Shown here: piece by piece, positions 41,452 to 52,087 of the stretch | How positions within the stretch are numbered: position 1 is the first letter of the stretch | How the letters are laid out: every line of letters starts with the position of its first letter | NCBI GenBank assembly: GCA_944326525.1 | Contig: CALVEG010000004.1 | Location: 96,481-160,480, forward strand | Length of the DNA stretch: 64,000 bases | Source: Candidatus Gastranaerophilales bacterium | GTDB lineage: Bacteria; Cyanobacteriota; Vampirovibrionia; Gastranaerophilales; Gastranaerophilaceae | Direction: 5' to 3' | Translations under genes and position numbers: made by a program | Notes under the pieces: model-generated | Database searches by the model: none | What the model saw: only the letters and a program-made list of their open reading frames with translations | Told to the model about the DNA's origin: nothing

Positions 41452-42230
41452 TATCTTACTCCCCATTTTTGTTGTAATTTAATTAATTTCCCTGATTGTG
41501 CGTAATCCATAAGAAAAAAATCTACAAATTCACGTAATTTCTGTGATTCTTTTCCTTTTCTGAAAGCTATTGCATAAGGTTCAACAGAATATCTACCAGG
41601 CAATAACTTCAAAGTTTTATCATCATATACATACGGTAACAACACAGAATCATCCGCAATTATTGCTTCTGCTTCTCCCGCTTTTAAGGCTGCTACAGCT
41701 TTATCATAATCTTTATAACCGATTACTGTCGCAGACGGTAGGGCTCTTCTTACACTTCCTTCTCCCGTTGATCCGTATACTATTATTACTCTTTTTCCAT
41801 CTAATTCTTTTAAGGATTGTATCTTACTCCAATGCTGAACCATTACAGCTTGACCAGCTTCATAATATGGAACTGAAAAATCCATTATCTTTTTACGATT
41901 ATCTGTTATAGACATCGCTGCAATCAGCATATCAACTTTCCCTGAGTTTAATACCGAAATTCTATTCTGAGCTGTTACTGGAACATATTCTACAGCATTG
42001 TCATATTTGTTTAATAAAGCTCTTGCTATATATGAACCTAAATCAACATCAAGACCATAATTGTAACCATCTTTGCCTATAAAACCAAACGGTTTTGCAT
42101 CTACCCTTACACCTATTATAAGCTTCTTTCTGTCTAAAGCGGCCTGCAATGTGCTTTCATGTTTCTTTTTTCCGCAACCGCAAAGGATTAAGGTCATCAA
42201 CAAAAAGGTACAAATTATCTTTTTATACAT
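41451..42230 (-). CDS. Amino-acid-type ABC transporter substrate-binding lipoprotein
   Basis: This 259-residue protein has a lipoprotein signal (LLMTLILCGCGKKK, lipid-anchored Cys near 18) and a family 3 (PBP2) fold: LIIGVRVDAKPFGFIGKDG, YGLDVDLGSYIARAL, VDMLIAAMSITDNRKKIMDFSVPYYE and ADDSVLLPYV. It should bind an amino acid (polar, His- or Gln-like) and pass it to a permease encoded elsewhere. AGGATC lies near the ATG. Confidence 0.9.
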   Translation of the reverse strand: MYKKIICTFLLMTLILCGCGKKKHESTLQAALDRKKLIIGVRVDAKPFGFIGKDGYNYGLDVDLGSYIARALLNKYDNAVEYVPVTAQNRISVLNSGKVDMLIAAMSITDNRKKIMDFSVPYYEAGQAVMVQHWSKIQSLKELDGKRVIIVYGSTGEGSVRRALPSATVIGYKDYDKAVAALKAGEAEAIIADDSVLLPYVYDDKTLKLLPGRYSVEPYAIAFRKGKESQKLREFVDFFLMDYAQSGKLIKLQQKWGVR

Positions 42231-42302
42231 AAGCGATCCTTCTTCTTATAATAAAAATAATAATGGACTTATTATAAAAAGTCAATAAAATTACAAAAGA
42301 AA

Positions 42303-42320
42303 AGCCTCTTTAAAGAGGCT
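42303..42320 (-). terminator. Rho-independent terminator of the dnaG-rpoD unit
   Basis: AGCCTCTT and AAGAGGCT form a tight hairpin with a T-rich minus-strand tail, 12 bases past the rpoD stop. Confidence 0.7.
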
Positions 42321-42331
42321 ATACACTATGA

Positions 42332-43432
42332 CTATGATTCTACATATTCTCTTAAGCGTTTGCTTCTATTCGGATGACGAAGCTTTCTTAACGCTTTAGC
42401 TTCAATCTGTCTGATACGTTCTCTGGTTACACCAAATAACTGTCCGACTTCTTCTAGAGTTCTTTGGCGACCGTCGTCCATACCAAATCTTAATCTTAAT
42501 ACATCACGTTCTCTCGGAGATAATGTACATAATACTTCTGCTAAGTCTTCTCTTAAAAGTTCAGAAGCTACTGTCTTTATCGGCGCATCTGCTTCTTTAT
42601 CTTCAATAAAATCTCCCAAACGGCTGTCTTCTTCTTTACCTATTGGTGTTTCCAAAGATAACGGCTCTTGCGCTATTTTAATAATCTCACGCAATTTCGG
42701 AATTGATACATTCATCTCAATTGCTAATTCATCTTCGGTCGGCTTTCTTGAAAGCTCTTGTGCCAATCGACGTGTTACTTTCTTTAATTTGTTGATGGTT
42801 TCAACCATATGAACCGGTATACGAATTGTTCTTGCCTGATCTGCTATTGCTCTTGTTATTGCTTGTCTTATCCACCAAGTTGCATATGTCGAAAATTTGA
42901 AACCTCTTTCATGGTCAAATTTTTCTGCTGCTCTTATCAAGCCTAAATTCCCTTCTTGAATTAAATCCAAGAATAACATGCCTCGACCTACATATTTTTT
43001 AGCTATACTTACAACCAAACGCAAGTTTGCCTGTACAAGCTTTCTTTTTGCAATCGCTCCAGGCGTGCCGCCTTCAAGAATTTTTCTTGCTAATTCGATT
43101 TCTTCGTTTGCTGATAATAATTTTATCCTTCCGATTTCTCTTAAATACAATCTTACAGGATCATCTACCGCTATTCCCTTTGGTAATTCAAAATCATTTG
43201 GATTTTCTTCTTCTGTCGAATTCATTGTATAGATATCGTCTAAATTCATTTTTGTATCTATTTTAGCAGTTACGATATCCTCAATGTTATCCGTACTTAT
43301 ATCCATATTCATGTAATTTACATCATCATGCTCATTGTCAAGTGAAGAATCCTCATCTATGTCAGGAATGTTAAGATTATCATCATCTAAAATACTGACA
43401 ATTGAAGAGTTGGGTTGTCTTTTTTTAGTCAT
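42332..43432 (-). CDS. rpoD: Primary RNA polymerase sigma factor
   Basis: This 366-residue group 1 sigma-70 factor has an acidic N-terminus (about 10-80), region 1.2 ([16 protein letters not shown]), region 2 with [25 protein letters not shown] and [16 protein letters not shown], region 3 and region 4.2 ([17 protein letters not shown]). It overlaps the end of dnaG by eight bases, so both are one operon. The short, acidic region 1.1 and lack of the long non-conserved insert make it resemble SigA of Firmicutes and Cyanobacteria. Confidence 0.95.
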   Translation of the reverse strand: MTKKRQPNSSIVSILDDDNLNIPDIDEDSSLDNEHDDVNYMNMDISTDNIEDIVTAKIDTKMNLDDIYTMNSTEEENPNDFELPKGIAVDDPVRLYLREIGRIKLLSANEEIELARKILEGGTPGAIAKRKLVQANLRLVVSIAKKYVGRGMLFLDLIQEGNLGLIRAAEKFDHERGFKFSTYATWWIRQAITRAIADQARTIRIPVHMVETINKLKKVTRRLAQELSRKPTEDELAIEMNVSIPKLREIIKIAQEPLSLETPIGKEEDSRLGDFIEDKEADAPIKTVASELLREDLAEVLCTLSPRERDVLRLRFGMDDGRQRTLEEVGQLFGVTRERIRQIEAKALRKLRHPNRSKRLREYVES

Positions 43433-45326
43433 TAATTTTCTCCGAATTTAACCTTTTATTTATCTTATCTCTAAGCTGCATTTGGATTTTTAGGGCTTCT
43501 GTATCATCGTCAACAGCATTTATATATAATTTCCGTAAATTTTCTTTTTCTTTTTCCCGCTGACATTCATTTATTTTGTTTTTATTTTCCTCAATTATTG
43601 TTTGAAAGTCTTTGGAATCTAAATTGGTGAAAGTTTCCGAAATTGCCGCTAAATCCGCCAAAACTTCCTGTACTTCAGCATTCTCACGGTATTCCGTATA
43701 TAAATTTTCAATCAATTCCTTTACATTATTTACGGTACATATTAATTTGTCAATTGTAGATTTTACATTTATTAACGTTTCATCCGAAAACGCAGTATCA
43801 CCTATCATTTCGTTGATTTGGGCAAATGAAAAGTGATTGTCAGGTACTAAAAAAACACTCAATAAATTTTTTTGCGCTTTTTCCAAAACTGTTACATTTT
43901 TTGTTACAATTTTAGTAATACTTTTATTTTCTATCTCCGGCTGAGCTAAAGTGTTTGTTTTCCTGCGCCGAACCTCCAATGATAAAGCTTTTTCATCTAT
44001 ATTAAGTGCTGTTGCTACCATTTTTATATATTCCGTCCGAACTATATCATTATTTATTTCCTGCAGTATCGGAATTATTTCTTTTACAAATCTTGTTTTT
44101 TCAAGCGGTGTATTTATATCTTTTTTATTTTTTAAAATACTGTTCAATTGAAAATCTATTAACAACGGTGCATTTTCTACTATTTGCTTAAAGCTGTCGG
44201 CACCTATTGTGCGAATAAATTCATCAGGATCTTTTCCTTCTGGCGGGCATATTACTCGAATTTCGCAAGAATATTTGTCATCTGATGTTGAAATATAGCT
44301 TTCATCAAACTGTTTTACATTCCCCAACCCTGAAAACGCTTCCTTGATTATTTCAGCACCCCTTCCGGTAGCCTTTTGCCCCGCACTATCAGTATCAAAG
44401 GATAAGTATATTCTTCTTGATTTTGTGTATCTCGACAAAAGTTTGACGTGATCAGGCGTTAAGGCTGTTCCGCAGGCTGCAACGGCATTTTCTATCCCGT
44501 GCGCTTGCGCTGATATTACGTCAAAATATCCTTCCATCAAAATTACGCCATCTTCTTCCTTTATTGCATCTCGTGCTGTATAAAGCCCGTACAATACCTT
44601 GCTTTTGTTATAAATCATTGAATCCGATGAATTTAAATATTTTGGCTGACCGTCTTTTTCCATCGTCCTTGCACCAAACGCCACGTAATCACCAATTTCA
44701 TTCTGAATAGGAATTATTATACGGTTCCTAAAACGATCTATAAATTTTCCTGCCTCTCGGCTTTCCATTATAATTCCGGCCTTCTCTAAAACCTCATTTG
44801 AATATTCCTTCTTCAAAATATCATAAAGCGTTGAAAATGCCTTCGGTGCAACTCCTATGCTATATTTCTTTATAACATCCCTTGTAATTCCTCGACCTTG
44901 CAAATATTCAAAAGCCGCATTAATCTCAGGACTTTTGTGATTTAAAAGAAGATCATTATAAAATTCCGCTGCTTCTTTCGTCGCTTTTAGCATGTTTTTT
45001 TTCAAATCCTTCGACTCTGACTTGTCAAACTGTTTGGGAACTTCAATTCCCAACTGATCTGCAAGTTCCAAAATCATCGGATAAAACTCTAAATTCCTTG
45101 TCTTTTGAATAAATGAAAGCGCATCTCCGCCTGCCCCGCAGCTAAAACATTTGTAAATCCCCAACTTCGGATTAACTGAAAATGACGGTGTCTTTTCTTT
45201 GTGAAACGGACATAAACCCCAATAATGATTTCCCTGTTTTTTTAATATAACCTCTTTTGACACCACTTCTACAATGTCAAGTCTATCTTTAATCTGAGCT
45301 ATTAATTCCTGAAAAGTTTCTGCCAT
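43425..45326 (-). CDS. dnaG: DNA primase
   Basis: This 633-residue primase makes RNA primers for replication. It has the CHC2 zinc motif ([13 protein letters not shown], then CFSCG, residues about 39-65), [15 protein letters not shown], the Toprim core ([15 protein letters not shown], then LSFDTDSAG) and a C-terminal helicase-binding region. GGTGAT precedes the ATG. It is followed by overlapping rpoD. Confidence 0.95.
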   Translation of the reverse strand: MAETFQELIAQIKDRLDIVEVVSKEVILKKQGNHYWGLCPFHKEKTPSFSVNPKLGIYKCFSCGAGGDALSFIQKTRNLEFYPMILELADQLGIEVPKQFDKSESKDLKKNMLKATKEAAEFYNDLLLNHKSPEINAAFEYLQGRGITRDVIKKYSIGVAPKAFSTLYDILKKEYSNEVLEKAGIIMESREAGKFIDRFRNRIIIPIQNEIGDYVAFGARTMEKDGQPKYLNSSDSMIYNKSKVLYGLYTARDAIKEEDGVILMEGYFDVISAQAHGIENAVAACGTALTPDHVKLLSRYTKSRRIYLSFDTDSAGQKATGRGAEIIKEAFSGLGNVKQFDESYISTSDDKYSCEIRVICPPEGKDPDEFIRTIGADSFKQIVENAPLLIDFQLNSILKNKKDINTPLEKTRFVKEIIPILQEINNDIVRTEYIKMVATALNIDEKALSLEVRRRKTNTLAQPEIENKSITKIVTKNVTVLEKAQKNLLSVFLVPDNHFSFAQINEMIGDTAFSDETLINVKSTIDKLICTVNNVKELIENLYTEYRENAEVQEVLADLAAISETFTNLDSKDFQTIIEENKNKINECQREKEKENLRKLYINAVDDDTEALKIQMQLRDKINKRLNSEKIND

Positions 45327-45395
45327 AAATCACCGTAATTACATTTTAACATTAATAAATTTATTAGCAAAAATTTCTCTGAATAAAAAATCAAA

Positions 45396-45416
45396 AGGCG
45401 CCTTTTTAAAGCGCCT
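45396..45416 (-). terminator. Hairpin terminator
   Basis: AGGCGC and GCGCCT with a 9-base loop and a minus-strand T-rich tail end the 45525 gene. Confidence 0.55.
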
Positions 45417-45524
45417 AAAAAATTTGTGTGAGTAAATGTAGATTTATAAGTTTTAAAATGAAAATTTGAAATGCGATTATCTATATACCAAACAAAAATT
45501 TGTTATTTTTAATGGATAAACTTT

Positions 45525-45884
45525 TTATGCAAATTCACCTGTTTCTTCTAATAAACTATACCTTGCAGCACTCAAAGTTCTAATTGTAGCTGCACTTGGT
45601 TTATTTAATTCTTTCTGTAAAAATGCAAGCTCTTTGTCATTTAATCCTTGAAAATCTTTATTGATTTGAGCATTTGCTGACAATGTCAAAGCTTTTCCAT
45701 AAGCTGACCCTGCATTTTGTGTCAACAAATCAAATCCAACTTCTTTATTATCACCTTTTGAAAAATCAATTGTTTCAGCCGGTTTGTTTTCGGTTTTCTT
45801 TACTTCACCGTTTTGCACCTTGCCTGGTTGATAAATGCTATTGTTTTTAAATCCGTAATCTCCATAATGTCCGTAAGTTGTCAT
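45525..45884 (-). CDS. Hypothetical small protein
   Basis: This 119-residue soluble protein starts MTTYGHYGDYGFKN and has a polar linker and a helical C-terminal half with an ALTLSANAQINKDF stretch and an FLQKELNKPSAATIRTLS stretch. AAGGAG precedes the ATG. No domain or export signal is recognised. It stands alone and is closed by a hairpin. Confidence 0.65.
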   Translation of the reverse strand: MTTYGHYGDYGFKNNSIYQPGKVQNGEVKKTENKPAETIDFSKGDNKEVGFDLLTQNAGSAYGKALTLSANAQINKDFQGLNDKELAFLQKELNKPSAATIRTLSAARYSLLEETGEFA

Positions 45885-46257
45885 CGCAGTTCTCCTTTTC
45901 TTTTTCTTTTTCTTAATTACTCACATACATCTAATCGGTTCATGTATTAATAATCTTTAGTGTTTTTTCAAGTCTTTTTACAATTGTTTACAATCATAGA
46001 TTTTTATACTCGTTCCTATTAAATACTCTTAATCATCTCTTGTATATATAAAGTATTTTGAGATATACAAATTGCGTTAATGGTATATAATTTTGAAATA
46101 TTTGTAACATTTGTTTACATTTCAGTTTTTGTTTTAATTGTTGCTTTGCACTAATATCAAGCGCACACAAGAAAAATTAGACTTGTGGCTAATATGAATT
46201 CGGTTATGTTTTGATAGTATAAACTTGAGGGTAATTATTAAGGAGAGAAAATTAGCT
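45885..46257. other. 373-base intergenic control region
   Basis: No gene is visible between the divergent genes at 45525 and 46258. The stretch is very AT-rich and holds two TTTACA-type blocks (ATTGTTTACAAT near 45982 and TTTGTTTACA near 46110). AAGGAG is at 46240-46245 before the GTG start of the helix-turn-helix gene. The control of that gene is probably located here. Confidence 0.5.
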
Positions 46258-46479
46258 GTGCAAGAAAATGAGGATATGGAAGATATTCACTTAACAAATA
46301 GGCAAAAAGAAGTACTTAAATACATCATCAGCGGAGACAACAACCCTGTAATTGCAAAAAAATTATCTATTTCACTATCAACCGTAAAAGCCCACGTAAG
46401 TGCTATTATTAATAAATTTCACGTAGAAAGCAGAATTGACGTAACTCGTGAGGCTATGAAAAGAGGTTTTGATATTTAA
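46258..46479 (+). CDS. Stand-alone LuxR/GerE-type helix-turn-helix protein
   Basis: This 73-residue protein (GTG start at 46258, AAGGAG 12 bases upstream) consists of an acidic N-terminus and a GerE domain: LTNRQKEVLKYIISGDN, PVIAKKLSISLSTVKAHVSAI, NKFHVESRIDVTREA. There is no receiver. A TTG at 46225 and an ATG at 46276 are other possible starts. It is larger than the 31611 protein. Small cyanobacterial-type GerE regulators of this size exist; target genes are unknown. Confidence 0.85.
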   Translation: MQENEDMEDIHLTNRQKEVLKYIISGDNNPVIAKKLSISLSTVKAHVSAIINKFHVESRIDVTREAMKRGFDI

Positions 46480-46537
46480 AAATTCTACAAACATAAATAT
46501 GTAATTTTCATTAATTACATAATTTTATATTCGCATA

Positions 46538-48340
46538 TTAATCTTCATCAAGACTTAGAACCGCCATAAATGCTTCTTGCGGAACTTCTACTCGTCCGAC
46601 GGATTTCATACGTTTTTTACCTTTTTTCTGTTTTTCAAGAAGTTTGCGTTTTCTTGAAATGTCGCCGCCATAGCATTTATCAAGAACGTTTTTACGCATA
46701 GCTTTTATGTTTGTTCTGGCGATTACTCTACCGCCTATCGCAGCTTGAATAGGAACTTCAAAAAGCTGGCGAGGTATTATGTCTTTCAATTTTGCCGTTA
46801 ACTTTTGTCCAATATAATAAGCACTATCTTCATGACAAATTACGGATAAAGCGTCAACTATTTCACCTGCAAGCATTATATCAAGTTTTACAAGTTTTGA
46901 ACGCTTGTAGTCGCAAAATTCGTAATCCATACTTGCATAACCCTTTGAGCGCGATTTTAATTGATCGTAAAAATCCGTAATCACTTCACTCAATGGTATT
47001 TGATACTCAAGGCTTGCACGAACTTTATCTATATAGTGCATATTTATAAAAATTCCGCGTTTTGCCTGAGAAAGCTCCATCAATGTTCCAACGTAATCGT
47101 TCGGAGTAATTATCTGAACTCTTACGTACGGTTCTTCAATGTAATCCCTGTATTGTGCGGGCGGAAGATTTGCAGGGTTGTCAATTTCAATCATTTCGCC
47201 ATTTGTTTTATAAACATGGTAAACTACCGAAGGTGCTGTTGTTACAAGAGAAAGGTTATATTCTCTTTCCAATCGCTCCTGAGCAATTTCCATATGAAGC
47301 ATACCTAAAAATCCGCATCTGAAACCAAATCCTAATGCACTTGAAGTTTCAGGTTCAAATGTAATACTGCTGTCATTTAGTTTAAGTTTTTCCAAAGCTT
47401 CTTTAAGGTCATGATAATCGTCATTATCTACCGGATACATACCTGAAAACACCATCGGAAGTGCTTCTTTATACCCAGGAAGCGGTTCTGAAGCAGAATT
47501 TTCAACTGTAGTCACGGTATCTCCGACAAACCTTGTCAGTTCTTTAATAGAGCCTGCAAAATACCCTACATCTCCGCAGACAAGCTCATCCACCTGCACT
47601 CTTGACGGAGTAAGGTATCCTAATTCAACAATCTCATACTCTTTACCTGAGGCCATAAATTTCACTTTATCACCCAAACGCATTTTTCCGTCCATTATCT
47701 TAAAAAAGCACAAAGTGCCAAGATATTGGTCGTAAGCACTATCAAAAACCAACGCTCTTAAAGGTTTTTCCGTTGTATCTGCAGGCGGCGGAATTAAATC
47801 TACAACAGCTTCTAAAACATCTTCAATCCCAATACCTGCTTTTGCGCTTACTGGAATTGCGTAAGAAGCATCAATTCCAAGAACTTCTTCTATCTCTTCC
47901 TTTACTCTTTCAACATCGGCTGATGGAAGGTCAATTTTATTGATAACAGGAATAATTTCAAGATTTTGTTCAATTGCAAGATAAACATTTGCTAAAGTTT
48001 GAGCCTCAACTCCTTGTGTCGCATCCACAATAAGCAAAGCTCCCTCACAAGCTGCAAGAGAACGTGAAACTTCATAAGAAAAATCAACGTGTCCTGGGGT
48101 ATCTATTAAATTTAAGATATAATCCTTGCCGTCTTTTGCCTTGTAATTCATTCTTGCAGCATTAAGCTTTATTGTAATACCTCTTTCACGTTCAATATCC
48201 ATGCTGTCAAGAATTTGATCCTGCATATCTCTCTGCGCAACAGTTCCGGTAAATTCAAGCAATCTGTCGGCAAGCGTTGATTTTCCGTGGTCAATGTGTG
48301 CTATTATACAAAAATTTCGGACATTATCTCTATATTTCAT
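46538..48340 (-). CDS. lepA: Elongation factor 4 (LepA)
   Basis: This 600-residue ribosome-associated GTPase back-translocates stalled ribosomes. It has G1 [14 protein letters not shown] (near 15), [16 protein letters not shown] (G3), NKIDLP (G4), and the LepA-specific C-terminal [19 protein letters not shown]. The ATG at 48340 follows a TATAAT by six bases, indicating a leaderless message, and matches the usual [17 protein letters not shown] start; a TTG-started frame to 48391 would add residues without support. Confidence 0.96.
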   Translation of the reverse strand: MKYRDNVRNFCIIAHIDHGKSTLADRLLEFTGTVAQRDMQDQILDSMDIERERGITIKLNAARMNYKAKDGKDYILNLIDTPGHVDFSYEVSRSLAACEGALLIVDATQGVEAQTLANVYLAIEQNLEIIPVINKIDLPSADVERVKEEIEEVLGIDASYAIPVSAKAGIGIEDVLEAVVDLIPPPADTTEKPLRALVFDSAYDQYLGTLCFFKIMDGKMRLGDKVKFMASGKEYEIVELGYLTPSRVQVDELVCGDVGYFAGSIKELTRFVGDTVTTVENSASEPLPGYKEALPMVFSGMYPVDNDDYHDLKEALEKLKLNDSSITFEPETSSALGFGFRCGFLGMLHMEIAQERLEREYNLSLVTTAPSVVYHVYKTNGEMIEIDNPANLPPAQYRDYIEEPYVRVQIITPNDYVGTLMELSQAKRGIFINMHYIDKVRASLEYQIPLSEVITDFYDQLKSRSKGYASMDYEFCDYKRSKLVKLDIMLAGEIVDALSVICHEDSAYYIGQKLTAKLKDIIPRQLFEVPIQAAIGGRVIARTNIKAMRKNVLDKCYGGDISRKRKLLEKQKKGKKRMKSVGRVEVPQEAFMAVLSLDED

Positions 48341-48346
48341 AACATT

Positions 48347-48374
48347 ATTATATTGAGAAAATACCGAACTGCAA
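48347..48374 (-). promoter_or_regulatory. lepA promoter, leaderless type
   Basis: On the minus strand TTGCAG (48369-48374), a 16-base spacer and TATAAT (48347-48352) lie 6 bases before the lepA ATG. Confidence 0.6.
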
Positions 48375-48428
48375 GAGAGCGATTCTTCCAAACATTTTAT
48401 TTTTAAAAAAGTCCGGTTCCGCTTGCTC

Positions 48429-48457
48429 TTGTAAGAAGGGCAAAAATTTGATACAAT
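48429..48457 (+). promoter_or_regulatory. Promoter of a probable leaderless transcript
   Basis: TTGTAA (48429-48434), a 17-base spacer and TGA-TACAAT (extended -10, 48452-48457) lie 6 bases before the ATG at 48464. Confidence 0.6.
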
Positions 48458-48463
48458 CCGTTT

Positions 48464-49282
48464 ATGAACGAAATTATCGACAAGCTTAAGGAAATCGGTT
48501 TAAACAGTTATGAAGCAAAAGTTTATCTTGCGCTTCTCAAAAAATATCCCGCAACGGGTTATGAAATAAGCAAACTTGCTGATATTCCGCAATCAAGAGC
48601 TTATGACACTTTAAAAGCACTTGAAAACTCACAAATCGTTATGAGTTCAAACACAAAACCCATAACTTATACCCCCATCAGACCTAAAGAACTTACAAAA
48701 CGATATAAAAGAAAAATTACATCCACTCTTGATTTTCTGGAAAAAAAGCTTCCTAATGTAAAAGATAATTATACCGAACCAATTTTAACCGTCAACGGAA
48801 GTAAAGAAATTAGAGAAAAAGTCATAGAAATAATCAAAAATGCCCGCAGAGAAATTTATCTTGAAATCTGGTCACAAGACTTTAAATATATAGAAAATGA
48901 GCTTCTTGACGGATACAACAGAGGACTTGATATAAAAATTGTCGGTTATGACAATTTTGAATGCATGTTCGGAACTGTTTTCAAACACGCTTCTGCTCGA
49001 GAAATCGAACATTCCTTGGGCGGAAGAATGATTTTTATTACAGCAGATAACTCAGAAGGTTTGTTTGGTAAAATTGAATCCAAAAAAAATGAAACCGTCG
49101 CTTCTATTTGGACCAAAAATGAAGATATTGTTTTTCTGATAAAAGAATTTATCGTGCATGATATGTATTTAATTGATATAGAAGGCCAATTCCCAGAACA
49201 GCTTAAATATTTCTATGGAAAAGGGCTTAAACGATTGAAAGATAAGGTTCTTAACCAAAGCTCCGAGTATCGAATTCATTAA
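48464..49282 (+). CDS. TrmB-family transcriptional regulator
   Basis: This 272-residue protein has an N-terminal winged helix ([41 protein letters not shown]) and, after a helical linker, a TrmB/phospholipase D-like C-terminal domain ([21 protein letters not shown]). TrmB proteins sense sugars, mostly in archaea and some bacteria; the effector here is unknown. It diverges from lepA with back-to-back leaderless promoters. Confidence 0.88.
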   Translation: MNEIIDKLKEIGLNSYEAKVYLALLKKYPATGYEISKLADIPQSRAYDTLKALENSQIVMSSNTKPITYTPIRPKELTKRYKRKITSTLDFLEKKLPNVKDNYTEPILTVNGSKEIREKVIEIIKNARREIYLEIWSQDFKYIENELLDGYNRGLDIKIVGYDNFECMFGTVFKHASAREIEHSLGGRMIFITADNSEGLFGKIESKKNETVASIWTKNEDIVFLIKEFIVHDMYLIDIEGQFPEQLKYFYGKGLKRLKDKVLNQSSEYRIH

Positions 49283-49350
49283 ATTTTCATTTTCTCTTTA
49301 CAAAAATTAACAATTTGGTATAATACAGAATGTTAAGAAAGGAGCTTTAT

Positions 49351-49734
49351 ATGAAAAAGATAATATTTGCGAGCATTTTAATCGGGATGTTTTTTACTCT
49401 GGGTGTTACAAATAAGGCAATATCCGCACAAAATAAAACAAAAACAACTTCAAGTTATAGCCTCGCAACTAAAACAGAACTGGATAAATTAGCAATGTCT
49501 ATGCTAAAAGCCGCAGAAAAACGTAATCGAAAAGAAATGACAACATATTACAAAGAAATGATGGCAAAAGGTGCCACAAGCGTATTTGTACCTCAAATCA
49601 GAGCCAAAAAAACGCCTCAATGTCCTCCTATCAAAATGGAGCTTAACGGAAGAAAATTACAAGGAAGCCTTTGCGCACAAACGGGTTACGAATATAACGG
49701 CAAAGAATATTGGGTAGGTTATTGTAATAAATAA
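49351..49734 (+). CDS. Hypothetical secreted protein
   Basis: This 127-residue protein has a signal peptide (MKKIIFASILIGMFFTLGV, cleavage near ISA at 28) and a basic mature part ending in CPPIKMELNGRKLQGSLCAQTGYEYNGKEYWVGYC, with three cysteines likely oxidised outside the cytoplasm. AAGGAG fixes the ATG at 49351; an upstream ATG at 49330 lacks a binding site. Function is unknown. It is closed by a strong hairpin. Confidence 0.7.
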   Translation: MKKIIFASILIGMFFTLGVTNKAISAQNKTKTTSSYSLATKTELDKLAMSMLKAAEKRNRKEMTTYYKEMMAKGATSVFVPQIRAKKTPQCPPIKMELNGRKLQGSLCAQTGYEYNGKEYWVGYCNK

Positions 49735-49762
49735 CTATACTCAATTAAACAAAATTAAGTTT

Positions 49763-49789
49763 GGCGCAGCCTAAAAGGCTGCGCCTTTA
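49763..49789 (+). terminator. Rho-independent terminator
   Basis: GGCGCAGCC and GGCTGCGCC form a 9-bp stem with a TTTATTATT tail. Confidence 0.8.
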
Positions 49790-49826
49790 TTATTCAATAT
49801 CCTTTTAAATTTTTAGACTAACTAAT

Positions 49827-51233
49827 TTAAGACTTTGGAAGTGTAAAAGTAAATTTTACATATTTATTAACTTCACTTTCAACCTTAATAGTGCCATTAT
49901 GTGCATCAATAATTTTTTTAGCAATATAAAGCCCTAAACCGGAAGCCAATTTTTTATTTTTATTCGCATAACTTACGTACTTTAAGAAAATATCATCCGG
50001 ATTTTGAATTTCTAAACCAATACCAAAATTTGTTATGGAAAATATAAGATTTTTACCGGTTTCTTTTATATCCATAATAACTTTTGATTTAGAAATACCG
50101 TGTTCGATTGTGTTTATAATCAAATTATGTACGACTCTTTTTATTTCCAATTCGTCAAATATAGCAAATGGTTCCTTTGCATTACAATTTAAAGTATATT
50201 TTATATTTTTTTCTTTAAAAAGGTACTTTGTATCTTCAATACAAGCAATAACAATGTTTTTAAGAGAAGACTTTACTTTTTGCAAAACAAGGCTTTCATT
50301 TTCCACCTTATATTTTTGTGTAATATTTTCAACGAGATTTTTCATATATTTGGCAGCACTAAGAATATCAGTAATAATTTCTCTTTGCATACCGTCCATT
50401 TTTTCGTTGTTTTTGTTTAAAAGTTCAAGCGCACAAATTTCGGCATAAATCGGAGTTTTCAAATCGTGCGTAATCATCGCTAAAAATGTTTCTTTTTTAT
50501 CATTAAGCGCATCCTGAAGCCGTTTTGTTTTGAGCATATTATAAATCTGTGACCTTACGACAGAAACATCAAAAGGCTTTTCTATATAAGCACACGAGCC
50601 GATATTATACCCCATAATCTTGTTTTCTGAATCAGAAAGCGCAGATATAAAAACTATCGGTGTATCCGAGTTTAATTTTGAATGTTTGATAATCTTCGCC
50701 AATTCAAACCCGGACATCTCAGGCATCATTATATCCAGTAAAAATAAATCAAATTTTTCTTTTCCAACAATTTTGGAAGCTTCAATAGGCTTTAAAAATG
50801 TTGTTATATCAAGGTCTAACGTTCCTAAAGTTTCGGCAAGCAAATCGACATTCATTTGATTGTCGTCAACAATCATAACCTTTAACCCTTTTAAAGAACC
50901 GTAATTCGTAACCTCAGGTAAAATTTTTGTCTGCTCCTTATGCGAACCAAAATACTTCTGAACAAGTTTTACATCAACAGGATATGAAATTACATTTTTA
51001 ACCCCGCTTGCATTTGCAAGAAGAATGTTCTTCCTTGAAATTTCACTTGATGTAAGCCAGATTTCAAGATTTGGAAATTTTTTGTTCAATCTTCTTATAA
51101 GATACAAATCCTTAAAATCTGTTTTGGCAATACAGAGCTTCTTCTTACTTAACCCTGCAATATTTTCTAAATCCTTTAAGTTTTCTACAAATATGAATTT
51201 TTCATTTTCAATATTATTAAGTAATTCTTGCAT
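49827..51233 (-). CDS. Receiver-histidine kinase hybrid, soluble
   Basis: This 468-residue protein has no membrane segment. Residues 1-100 look like a degenerate receiver without the aspartate. Residues 116-235 are a full receiver (VMIVDDNQ, phospho-acceptor Asp167 in FLLDIMMPEMSG, Lys219 in IEKP). A HisKA domain follows (His256 in MITHDLKTP), then HATPase_c (N box HNLIINTIEHG near 370, NFGIGLEI, ASGLGLYIAKKI). The receiver-first order marks a kinase controlled by phosphotransfer rather than by direct sensing. The partner may be the orphan receiver at 56050. Confidence 0.88.
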   Translation of the reverse strand: MQELLNNIENEKFIFVENLKDLENIAGLSKKKLCIAKTDFKDLYLIRRLNKKFPNLEIWLTSSEISRKNILLANASGVKNVISYPVDVKLVQKYFGSHKEQTKILPEVTNYGSLKGLKVMIVDDNQMNVDLLAETLGTLDLDITTFLKPIEASKIVGKEKFDLFLLDIMMPEMSGFELAKIIKHSKLNSDTPIVFISALSDSENKIMGYNIGSCAYIEKPFDVSVVRSQIYNMLKTKRLQDALNDKKETFLAMITHDLKTPIYAEICALELLNKNNEKMDGMQREIITDILSAAKYMKNLVENITQKYKVENESLVLQKVKSSLKNIVIACIEDTKYLFKEKNIKYTLNCNAKEPFAIFDELEIKRVVHNLIINTIEHGISKSKVIMDIKETGKNLIFSITNFGIGLEIQNPDDIFLKYVSYANKNKKLASGLGLYIAKKIIDAHNGTIKVESEVNKYVKFTFTLPKS

Positions 51234-51425
51234 TTCATATAAATAATATTTATAAATTACCCTAAAACAATTACACAGTTGGGCAATATTTTGTCATAAG
51301 CTATATTTTCAAGGTTATTTTTCATAAATAAAAATTAACAAATTTTTACTTTGAAAATAAATATTGTAGGATTATAATTAGAGGTATCTTGGGAAAAAAA
51401 TTTGGGAACAGGGGAATTTTAAATA

Positions 51426-52046
51426 ATGGAAAGTTACAGTTTTGAGTTAATAACAGGTCCTATGAGCTGCGGAAAAACAGAGGAACTTTTAAGACGTGTC
51501 AGAAGATGTATAATAGCCAAAAAAAAGGTAAAAGTAATATCTCCGGATGTTGATACACGTTCAAAAGGTGATTATATTGAATCCAGAAACGGCTTGTGGC
51601 TTGATGCAATAAAAGTAAAACATTCCATCCAGATTTTAAGCCTTGTTAAACCTGAAGATGAAGTTGTTGCGATTGATGAATTACAATTTTTTGACAGCAA
51701 CATAACAAAAGTAATTTCAAAACTGATGGAAGAAGGGAAAAAAGTAATCGGAACAGGTTTGGAGCTTGATTTTAAAGCAGAACCATTTGGTCAGATGCCT
51801 CAGTTAATGTGTATAGCAACAACGGTTGATAAGCTTCACGCTGTTTGTATGAAGTGCGGATGTGAACATGCAACACGCACCCAAAGACTTATAGACGGCA
51901 AACCGGCTGATAAAAGTTCACCGCTCATTATGATTGGCGGAGATGAAACTTATGAAGCAAGATGCATCAAGTGTTATGAACTTCCGGATAAAGTTCACGA
52001 AAAAGCAAAATCCGCTTTGAAAATTCTTCCTTTCAGCCACAGATAA
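51426..52046 (+). CDS. tdk: Thymidine kinase
   Basis: This 206-residue type II thymidine kinase phosphorylates thymidine for salvage. It has the P-loop GPMSCGKTEELLRR at 11-24, the Walker B-like VVAIDELQFF, the GTGLELDF lasso region and the zinc cysteines CMKCGC and CIKCYE. The length is standard. AGGGGAA lies 10 bases before the ATG. Confidence 0.95.
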   Translation: MESYSFELITGPMSCGKTEELLRRVRRCIIAKKKVKVISPDVDTRSKGDYIESRNGLWLDAIKVKHSIQILSLVKPEDEVVAIDELQFFDSNITKVISKLMEEGKKVIGTGLELDFKAEPFGQMPQLMCIATTVDKLHAVCMKCGCEHATRTQRLIDGKPADKSSPLIMIGGDETYEARCIKCYELPDKVHEKAKSALKILPFSHR

Positions 52047-52087
52047 GCATTTTACGGATTATCAATTTTATAAATAAACTGCACAAA

